The notes under the pieces were generated by a model that had not been told where the DNA came from, made no database searches, and saw nothing but the letters and a program-made list of their open reading frames with translations. From positions 1 through 8,264 of the forward strand of contig JBBIGV010000101.1 in the NCBI GenBank assembly GCA_037447335.1: 8,264 nucleotides of DNA. The letters are read 5' to 3'. Shown here piece by piece: positions 1-5,753 of the stretch. The position numbers and the translations under genes were made by a program. This stretch comes from JBBIGV01 sp037447335. GTDB taxonomy: Bacteria; Bacteroidota; Ignavibacteria; Ignavibacteriales; Ignavibacteriaceae. Position 1 is the first letter of the stretch; each line of letters begins with the position of its first letter.

Positions 1-20
1 AACCGTCCCCTTTTCTACGC
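1..20. repeat. REP-like or inverted-repeat-like sequence at the left edge
   Basis: Read on the minus strand it ends in AAAAGGGGACGGTT. It matches 16 of 20 bases, in inverted orientation, with 8197-8216 at the other side of the operon. The GGGGACGGTT core resembles dispersed REP-like sequences that I recall from several bacterial genomes, but the family cannot be named here. The element may continue beyond the window. Confidence 0.4.
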
Positions 21-25
21 ATACA

Positions 26-2035
26 CTATATCTCACAATCCTTAAGCCATTTCATAAAATTTTCAATTGGCAACGAACGATATGATTCTACCGCCTTTAA
101 TTCTCTACTAAGCATTTTGTAATATTTACTCGGCTCTTTGAATTTCTCGGCTTGTTCCAATGTTATTTTCTTTTCAAAATCGGTTTGCTTTACCCATTCG
201 TAAACAATCGCTGGATTAATATTAAAATCCTGTGGGATATTTGCTATACCTAGACTGTCAGCATACAATGACACAACCGCCCTACTCATAGTAATTAGCA
301 ACAGGAGCAGCTGGTTGTTGTCATATCCGCCCCAGGTATTAATTCTATTTCCATCCCTTATCCAGACACGAGGGTTTTGATTCATTAATTCCGCAATTTG
401 CCAGACCAAAATTCTTGAAAAACCGCGCTTTCCCTTTAATGCAGGTATTTTTCCTGATAGCGGTTGCACGCCGCTCGCCGTTTCTAAAAAATATTTATCC
501 CCGTCCATCTTTTTCAAATGCCTTGTTTGACCGCCGAAGAAATAAGACCCCTGACTCATACCATGTCCTACTACAGCAACCACATTTCCTGAAATTGCAT
601 CTATAACCTCACGCCCCTTTGGACTGGCTATAACCGTATGTAACCTCCTTTTATCACCTTCATCCATAAGACCGTCATTTGGAATCAGAGCATCTTTGAT
701 GACATGCAAATGACCGAGCTTAATCATGTCATTAACTACATCTACATGCGTGAATCCCCCTGTTCTTTCCTTAATGTTCCGGTTAGTTAGGGGGTTATCG
801 ATACGAGTACCTCTCCATGCGAGGCTTAAAACTTGTTGGAATTGAACAGATGGACGTGAATATTCGTGAACCTCTTCTAATTCTCCTTTTTCAGATGAAC
901 GTAAGAGTGCATTGTATACAAGTCGTTCATCATCATTACGGTATAATAATAAGACCCTGCATCTATCAGAACGACGATTGCCTCTGCCAATCCTTTGTAG
1001 AAAACCACTAACGGCCCAAGGGGGTGATAAAAGAATTATGGAATCTATATCGCCAATGTCAATTCCAACCTCCAAGGTAGCTGTCGCAACGCAAACGCCG
1101 AAACGTCCAGACCGCATTTCAGATTCTACCCTGTCTCTTTCAGAAGTGGATAAAATTCCAATGTGAAGAAAAAGCGGCCATCTCTTATTCGCTAAATTAC
1201 TCTGTAACATCATTGCAAGTGTATGAGCATCATTCCGATTATTGGCGAATATGATTGACTTTGATATATTCTCTTTTTCAAGATGGGCTACTATTTTTGC
1301 TGCTATATCATCTGCACATAATGCAATTTTCTTATCTGGTATTGATAGAAATTCCGCTTCTATTGTTCGTGGTGTCGTTACTGTTATATGGTGACAATCG
1401 AACCCCGTCCAGATTTTTTTAACATTATTAATGTCATGGACTGTTGCGCTCATGCAAACCAATTGAAAGTAATCTTTAGAAGATCCAGGCTTTTCCAAAT
1501 TTCCTTTTATTCGGGCTATAACATAACGCAACTGTTCCCCTCGAGCTTTACCGTGAAGGAAGTGGATTTCATCCACAACTATTGCTCTGATGTATCGCAG
1601 AACTTCTGGCCGCGTGAGTTGGATCGAGTCAAGAGCTTCCGGTGTTGTGACAAGGACAAAAATGTTATCTGGACTATCGAAGTCATGGTGATCCCCGGTA
1701 TATCGGCATACTATATTATCTCGTGAAGACGTTCCGAGATAATCAGAGATGCGAAAATAGATATCATTTACCAAGGCTTTTGTAGGTGCTACATAAACAA
1801 CAGATAATTTTTCCCTTTTAAATGAGACATGTCGCTGATATAGAGGGGCAATCGCTGCTTCTGTCTTGCCGGAAGCAGTTGGGCTGCAGATAAAAATAGA
1901 ATCGCCTTTAATAATGAAAGGCATTGAGTGTATTTGAACAGGTGTAGGATTTCGCTTGTGAAAAAAAAGATTCCAAGCATCAGGCATCATTTTAGGCATT
2001 GCTGCCTTAATATCAGTATTCCCAGGGGAGACCAT
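26..2035 (-). CDS. brxHI-like: Lhr-like SF2 DEIH helicase, BrxHI-type
   Basis: Last gene of the operon, 669 residues, with a full set of superfamily 2 motifs: Q motif PTPVQ (30-34), motif I SPTASGKT (51-58, Lys57), Ia APTKAL (83-88), Ib TTPEAL (130-135), II DEIH (155-158), III SAT (196-198), IV IIFANNR (261-267), V ATLEVGIDIG (319-328) and VI QRIGRGNRR (347-355). The HGKARGEQL following DEIH and the EVGID/IGRGNR block are typical of Lhr-family 3'-5' helicases. Residues after about 360 should cover the winged-helix and Lhr-core-type domains (for example YFFGGQTRHL), but the protein is much shorter than full Lhr (about 1500) and closer to a trimmed Lhr core. The predicted role is ATP-driven unwinding or translocation on DNA or DNA-RNA hybrids. 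The ATG at 2035 overlaps the upstream gene by 23 bases and has a poor ribosome site; Met13 (1999), with TAAGG five bases upstream and just after the preceding stop, is a good alternative and keeps every motif. It ends in TAG; no terminator is visible in the remaining 25 bases. Confidence 0.93.
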   Translation of the reverse strand: MVSPGNTDIKAAMPKMMPDAWNLFFHKRNPTPVQIHSMPFIIKGDSIFICSPTASGKTEAAIAPLYQRHVSFKREKLSVVYVAPTKALVNDIYFRISDYLGTSSRDNIVCRYTGDHHDFDSPDNIFVLVTTPEALDSIQLTRPEVLRYIRAIVVDEIHFLHGKARGEQLRYVIARIKGNLEKPGSSKDYFQLVCMSATVHDINNVKKIWTGFDCHHITVTTPRTIEAEFLSIPDKKIALCADDIAAKIVAHLEKENISKSIIFANNRNDAHTLAMMLQSNLANKRWPLFLHIGILSTSERDRVESEMRSGRFGVCVATATLEVGIDIGDIDSIILLSPPWAVSGFLQRIGRGNRRSDRCRVLLLYRNDDERLVYNALLRSSEKGELEEVHEYSRPSVQFQQVLSLAWRGTRIDNPLTNRNIKERTGGFTHVDVVNDMIKLGHLHVIKDALIPNDGLMDEGDKRRLHTVIASPKGREVIDAISGNVVAVVGHGMSQGSYFFGGQTRHLKKMDGDKYFLETASGVQPLSGKIPALKGKRGFSRILVWQIAELMNQNPRVWIRDGNRINTWGGYDNNQLLLLLITMSRAVVSLYADSLGIANIPQDFNINPAIVYEWVKQTDFEKKITLEQAEKFKEPSKYYKMLSRELKAVESYRSLPIENFMKWLKDCEI
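2005..2009 (-). promoter_or_regulatory. Possible ribosome binding site for an alternative helicase start at 1999
   Basis: TAAGG lies five bases before an in-frame ATG (codon 13 of the helicase) and just after the TGA of the upstream ATPase (2015-2013). It is better placed than anything before the ATG at 2035, so translation may begin here. Confidence 0.4.
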
Positions 2036-3488
2036 TGCCCAAATAGTCCGATGAAGTTTTACTAATAATTGTTAGAAGCTCATCAAGAGATGAAAGTCTG
2101 TTTGAAAAAAGCACACATGGTATAAAGCTCGTTAGCTTCGTTATATATCTTATTGCAATTCCATCACGCATAGCATAATTCAGAGATTCGCAAAGCCGTG
2201 AGGCAATAGCTTCCTTTGCATTTATGCTTGCTATGAGCGACATCGGTTTAGGATAGTTGTGGCACATCTTGTCTAAAAACTTAATGCACCAATTTCTGAA
2301 ATCTTCCACAGTAGGGTACTTTAGAAATATTCGATCCTTTTCATTATGAAGGAAAACGCAAGCATCGCGCAATGAAAGCATAGGATTGCTAAAGGTATCA
2401 GCTTCTGTCAACCCAACAAATAAGGCAAAATGAGGGCCTTCCAGCCAATATTGTGGGATTTCATAAGCGTGGTCATTCATAATCGGTGGTGAGTCATTTA
2501 AAATTGGTTTATGCGCACATCTTGCAAGGAGATCGAAAAAGTTATTTGCCCTTTCCTTTCTCCTTACATTATATCCGCGAACATGCTCTGCCTCGTCGAA
2601 AATGATCGCAAGCCCTTTGTATCCAAGCGTTTTACATAGTTCATTGATAACGACCAGATGAAACACATAAATATCAGCCGCCTCTTTTGTTACAGGCATG
2701 CGAGGCACTTTCAATGGGTACCCCTTTGCAGCCCCCATTTTATTTATAACTGGCAAAGCACGGTGATTCCCGCCAAGCAATGAACAGGCGTCCAAGTATT
2801 CTTGATTGTCGGTATCATGTGGATAGCGCAACAAGATTTCGAAAGCTCTTGAAAACCATTGCGAACGCTTGAAAAAAAGGTTACCTCTTATGTTTTTATC
2901 ATGCCATCTCTCACGCACCTCTTTAATTAGATCTAAGAAATTTTTTGCTCTGGTGCCGTCCTCCCTATGAGGGAATTCTAATAAAGATATGAGATTTCTA
3001 TAAACTAAGTGTGGTTTTGCAGGATCCGCCGCCTTTGGATCGAATTCCAAATAAGATACAACCCATCCTGCATCCAAAGCCATACATTTGATAAAGTGCA
3101 ACATATGAGATTTGCCAGAACCGTAATAGCCAAAAAAAACTTTACACAGACCATTCTCTGATGCTTCAAGCCATTTTTGAACTTGGGGCTTTAATTCTTC
3201 TACACCAATTGTAAGTTCAATGAGTTGACTTGTATCCGGAGGTACTATCCCCAAATTAATTGCCTCAAAAGCGCGCCTAAATTGAATTTTTTGCTCATCG
3301 ACCTGCTGTGTTGCTTTTGTCCGATCAATGACTTGTGGGTCATAATTGTTTTTTAATGCTAAGGTATTGATATCAACATCAATTCTAACACCAAAGAAAT
3401 CAACCGTTACTACATCCCCTAATAGATTTATAATCTTTCCTGATCCATAGTCAGGATGTTCAACAATTGAATCAATTGAGTAAGACAT
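2013..3488 (-). CDS. brxD-like: BrxD-like ATPase with N-terminal UvrD/PcrA-type Tudor domain
   Basis: A 491-residue protein in two parts. Residues about 7-45 read SIVEHPDYGSGKIINLLGD and continue to NTLAL, the pattern of the small SH3/Tudor-like domain at the C terminus of UvrD and PcrA (VxHxxFGxGxV, then a D-x-V/L-x-V-x-F strand). In those helicases the domain binds RNA polymerase. The rest is a DUF2791-type ATPase: Walker A GYYGSGKS (120-127, Lys126), Walker B IIFDEAEHV (295-303, Asp298, Glu299) and a sensor-like FVGLTEAD (357-364). It is immediately upstream of, and overlaps by 23 bases, an Lhr/BrxHI-like helicase gene; the BrxD-BrxHI pair is the known accessory pair of type 2 BREX. Translation is probably coupled to the preceding ATPase, because the GAGGAG ribosome site is formed by that gene's last two codons. 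The ATPase assignment is firm; the Tudor assignment rests on pattern resemblance only. No PglX or PglZ partner is present, so the BREX name describes similarity, not a BREX locus. Confidence 0.9.
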   Translation of the reverse strand: MSYSIDSIVEHPDYGSGKIINLLGDVVTVDFFGVRIDVDINTLALKNNYDPQVIDRTKATQQVDEQKIQFRRAFEAINLGIVPPDTSQLIELTIGVEELKPQVQKWLEASENGLCKVFFGYYGSGKSHMLHFIKCMALDAGWVVSYLEFDPKAADPAKPHLVYRNLISLLEFPHREDGTRAKNFLDLIKEVRERWHDKNIRGNLFFKRSQWFSRAFEILLRYPHDTDNQEYLDACSLLGGNHRALPVINKMGAAKGYPLKVPRMPVTKEAADIYVFHLVVINELCKTLGYKGLAIIFDEAEHVRGYNVRRKERANNFFDLLARCAHKPILNDSPPIMNDHAYEIPQYWLEGPHFALFVGLTEADTFSNPMLSLRDACVFLHNEKDRIFLKYPTVEDFRNWCIKFLDKMCHNYPKPMSLIASINAKEAIASRLCESLNYAMRDGIAIRYITKLTSFIPCVLFSNRLSSLDELLTIISKTSSDYLGNGLPWEY

Positions 3489-3493
3489 TATGA

Positions 3494-4786
3494 TTACTCC
3501 TCAATAGGTAATGAATTATTTTGCACAAGCTTAATCGCTTCGTCGGAATCGATTTCATGCTGCATGTTTCCCTGGTTGTTAAGAAATATACAAAAGTGGT
3601 AGACAAAGGCACGTCTGATTTCAGAGCCTATTCCAAATATTTCCTTTTCCGCATTAAGGATTAAACTTATGTTCTTTTTCTGGATTGTTGAATCCCATTT
3701 AATATCCCGAGCCTTTCCAAAAACCTCCAAAAGCTTTTTACCTATTTCTATAACAATTTTATCTGTATCTAATGTATCCAAATCAATAAATGGCACCATA
3801 GGCCTACCCGGTGAGAACGCAGCGCTCCCAATTCTGTCGTTCAGTGCAGGATATTTGCTGATAACATCATTCCTGAAATCGGGTGTAGCCGCATATAGAA
3901 ACATAACCCCGGCAAATTCTCCTACTGAATTTTCATTGATCATAGTCAGCATATTTTCGATTGCTTGTTTCTGTTTTATGCTTCCCCGTCTAAATGAAGC
4001 CGTGCGTGTTCCTTCATCAAAAGCGATAAAAAAACCTCTATATCCTAATTTATCTCGAAGAAAGTTGATAATTGTTTTCAATCTATTAAGGGCATTGGCA
4101 TCATTCGCGGGTTCGCTTAGTCCAAACGTTGTCTTTAATGCTTTAGACCTGATATTGTCCCCTCTAACCCAAGCTACGAGTTCTCGATCGGTTACAGAAT
4201 AACTGCCACCACATTCTAAATCCAGAAAAGACTTCCCAATAGCTTGTATACCATATAGTGCTTGCGAATCCCTTGACCCTAACACCATATCTGTAAATAT
4301 CTTTGCGATGGGATCCTTCACAGCAGGCGGAACTTGTTGCCCATCGCTAATGCCTTGCTTCCGAAGGCGATCTTTTAGCCAGTGAGATACTAATACCTCA
4401 ATACCCTTTGTTTGATTAGGCTCTTTACCAATCTCAGGGGGAGGAAGAAAAGAGCTAACAACAGCTTTATATATTGATAGCGGTGAGTTAAATGGGCAAT
4501 CTATGCCTACATTAACTATAGCCGTAACAATGTTGTTATTCCATGCCCGAGCAGCCAAGCTGTGTATAAATTGCGTTTTTCCGCTTCCATAATATCCTTG
4601 AACATACTTAAAACAAGAAATACCGCTTGCAAGTGCCCCCTCCTTAAAGTAGTGTTCCTCGAGGATGTCCAGCATATGATTTGTACCAACATTTATAAAA
4701 TGTGAATAAATATCGGGGGCAACAGGTGTATTAAGCAATTTAAGGCAAATTGTCTGAGCATCATATTTATCGATTGTAGAATACAT
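3494..4786 (-). CDS. BrxC/BrxD-like P-loop ATPase (DUF2791-type), first copy
   Basis: A 430-residue ATPase of the BREX-associated ATP-binding type. Walker A is GYYGSGKT (64-71, Lys70), preceded by a short N-terminal helical region; the G-x-YGSGK signature is characteristic of DUF2791/BrxD proteins. Walker B is IAFDEG (254-259) with Asp257 and the catalytic Glu258 intact, although the DEAE continuation common in the family is replaced by DEGT. Downstream lie a sensor-like AATPDF (299-304), YPALNDRI (312-319) with Arg318 as a possible finger, and GSEIRRAF (387-394) resembling a sensor-2 helix. The length is close to that of BrxD and far short of the large BrxC/PglY ATPases. It is followed five bases later by a paralogous ATPase, and both share LGY(K/R)G...FDE around Walker B, so a hetero-oligomer is a reasonable inference. 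It is translated from a strong Shine-Dalgarno site. The family is implicated in phage defence, but the biochemical role is poorly defined. Confidence 0.9.
   Translation of the reverse strand: MYSTIDKYDAQTICLKLLNTPVAPDIYSHFINVGTNHMLDILEEHYFKEGALASGISCFKYVQGYYGSGKTQFIHSLAARAWNNNIVTAIVNVGIDCPFNSPLSIYKAVVSSFLPPPEIGKEPNQTKGIEVLVSHWLKDRLRKQGISDGQQVPPAVKDPIAKIFTDMVLGSRDSQALYGIQAIGKSFLDLECGGSYSVTDRELVAWVRGDNIRSKALKTTFGLSEPANDANALNRLKTIINFLRDKLGYRGFFIAFDEGTRTASFRRGSIKQKQAIENMLTMINENSVGEFAGVMFLYAATPDFRNDVISKYPALNDRIGSAAFSPGRPMVPFIDLDTLDTDKIVIEIGKKLLEVFGKARDIKWDSTIQKKNISLILNAEKEIFGIGSEIRRAFVYHFCIFLNNQGNMQHEIDSDEAIKLVQNNSLPIEE
3497..3502 (-). promoter_or_regulatory. Ribosome binding site for the Tudor-ATPase inside the preceding gene
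   Basis: GAGGAG forms the last two sense codons (Glu-Glu) of the upstream ATPase, directly before its TAA, and lies eight bases before the ATG at 3488. This arrangement indicates translational coupling and near-equal output of the two ATPases. Confidence 0.8.
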
Positions 4787-4793
4787 AATTTTG

Positions 4794-4800
4794 CTCCTTA
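4794..4800 (-). promoter_or_regulatory. Strong ribosome binding site for the first ATPase
   Basis: TAAGGAG is a near-ideal Shine-Dalgarno sequence placed seven bases before the ATG at 4786, in the 26-base gap after the upstream gene. It fixes the start of the 430-residue ATPase. Confidence 0.8.
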
Positions 4801-4812
4801 TTGAATTAATTT

Positions 4813-5688
4813 TTATGCGCTACTCTTTCGTATATATATGTAAGGCCGCGTCTGCGTTCCTTCCTGATCTATGGGCAAGAAGAAAACTTTTGCACCAGGA
4901 CCATGCGCTTGTTGCAGAGTTGCCGGGATAAGCTCGAATTTCGGGGGACTATTTTCATGGGAACACTTTTTCCAATTCAACAGATTTACGATAAATAATG
5001 CAGCAGGCGAATCGACAAAGAACTTTCTTTGAGGGCTATTCCAAAACTTCTTTTCCTGCGAGGCGATAGTGAACATCCTTTTAACATCAGTAATCAATAT
5101 TTCGTCTGATTTTGAGAAATATTTTGCGAGCAAAAAGCTGAGCCCCAGTTTATCCTCAAATTCATCAGGGGAGAGAAGCATTTTTTGAGATTTATCTTTA
5201 GCGAAATGAAAAGCCTTTTCTATATATTCGACATCAGGAGGAATCTTATCAATGATCGGGTAGTGAGGCGTGATACACCATGACCACGATATCCGTTTTT
5301 TATCAGGTATAAGTAAAAACCTTTCTGCATAGAAATAATTGTTCTTGATCCCTTTTTCCGCCACTCCTATCTTATTCAAAACCATGGAACATAATCTTCT
5401 CGAGCCTTCTTCAGACATGAGACGATCAAGTTCTTGTTTCAATTCATCTCTAACACTTTCAATTTCTGTTCGTACATTTTCGGGCATTACAACATCAGCA
5501 GGCATATTTAAATTAATCAGGTCTATTTTTCTCTCAATTGGTGCAGGAGGCAAGTTCAACCCGACGGCATTTGTTTTTCCTTGCCCCAATATACGGGGGA
5601 GCTTCTTATCGATATCGCCAGAAAATTTCCTCTCAGAAAGCCCCGACGATTCAATAAATCTTTGAAATTCTGGAAATAGCATATTCAT
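4813..5688 (-). CDS. Uncharacterised protein of the ATPase/helicase operon
   Basis: I do not recognise this 291-residue protein. It lacks a P-loop, signal peptide, membrane segment, zinc-binding cysteine cluster or obvious nuclease motif. The N-terminal 45 residues are basic/polar, followed by a proline-rich linker (LPPAPIE, 46-52), a charged helix likely to form a coiled coil (about 69-100), and a C-terminal part with mixed strands and helices, including a hydrophobic helix near 228-239. The segment about 195-225 could be a small winged-helix-like fold, but that is a guess. It starts 56 bases after the stop of the helicase gene, beyond a large palindrome, and ends 26 bases before the first ATPase gene, so it belongs with the ATPases. 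The chosen ATG (5688) has a weak AGAGAG ribosome site six bases upstream; Met3 is an alternative. In related operons this slot is often held by a TerB-domain protein, but I see no convincing TerB signature. Adaptor, DNA-binding subunit or effector are all open. Confidence 0.8.
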   Translation of the reverse strand: MNMLFPEFQRFIESSGLSERKFSGDIDKKLPRILGQGKTNAVGLNLPPAPIERKIDLINLNMPADVVMPENVRTEIESVRDELKQELDRLMSEEGSRRLCSMVLNKIGVAEKGIKNNYFYAERFLLIPDKKRISWSWCITPHYPIIDKIPPDVEYIEKAFHFAKDKSQKMLLSPDEFEDKLGLSFLLAKYFSKSDEILITDVKRMFTIASQEKKFWNSPQRKFFVDSPAALFIVNLLNWKKCSHENSPPKFELIPATLQQAHGPGAKVFFLPIDQEGTQTRPYIYIRKSSA

Positions 5689-5694
5689 ACCCCA

Positions 5695-5700
5695 CTCTCT
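5695..5700 (-). promoter_or_regulatory. Weak ribosome binding site for the 291-residue protein
   Basis: AGAGAG lies six bases before the ATG at 5688, within an AAAGAGAGTGGGGT stretch. It is a partial match to AGGAGG, suggesting lower translation than for the ATPase genes, and supports 5688 over internal starts. Confidence 0.4.
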
Positions 5701-5713
5701 TTAAAATGTTAGC

Positions 5714-5753
5714 TTTAAATGAATAATGATACTTGTATCATTATTCATTTAAA
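5714..5753. repeat. 40-bp perfect palindrome (18-base arms, 4-base loop) between genes 1 and 2
   Basis: Left arm 5714-5731 and right arm 5736-5753 are exact reverse complements, separated by CTTG. Only two of the 18 pairs are G-C. In transcription order it begins inside the last codons of the helicase gene (whose TGA at 5747-5745 lies in the arm) and ends 25 bases before the next ATG. There is no GC-rich stem and no uridine run after it, so it is not a standard intrinsic terminator. It could be an mRNA hairpin that separates expression of gene 1 from genes 2-5, or a large operator for a dimeric or tetrameric regulator. Confidence 0.9.

Noticed and set aside
912..1166. Short plus-strand frames within the Lhr-like helicase region (also 817-1011 and 1388-1726)
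   Set aside because: All are antisense to strongly conserved helicase motifs IV to VI or I to III and carry no independent coding signal.
3132..3139. Eight-base A/T runs (3132-3139, 1961-1968, 6125-6132) as slippage sites
   Set aside because: Runs of this length are expected by chance in DNA this AT-rich and no alternative frame gains a sensible product.
3669..4202. Open plus-strand reading frame of 177 codons
   Set aside because: It lies fully antisense to the first ATPase, whose Walker motifs and ribosome site are clear. The frame's translation shows no family resemblance and it has no convincing ribosome site.
5339..5665. Open plus-strand frame of 108 codons antisense to the 291-residue protein
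   Set aside because: Because the minus-strand gene is itself unrecognised I compared the two. The minus frame is longer, in operon spacing and has a ribosome site; the plus translation is low-complexity serine/isoleucine-rich, as expected of a shadow.
4813..5688. Assigning the 291-residue protein as a TerB-C domain protein
   Set aside because: This is suggested by gene context only; I could not see a convincing conserved TerB pattern in the residues.
5714..5753. Reading the large palindrome as an intrinsic terminator
   Set aside because: The stem has only two G-C pairs and neither orientation is followed by a proper T run, so I list it as a palindrome of unknown role.
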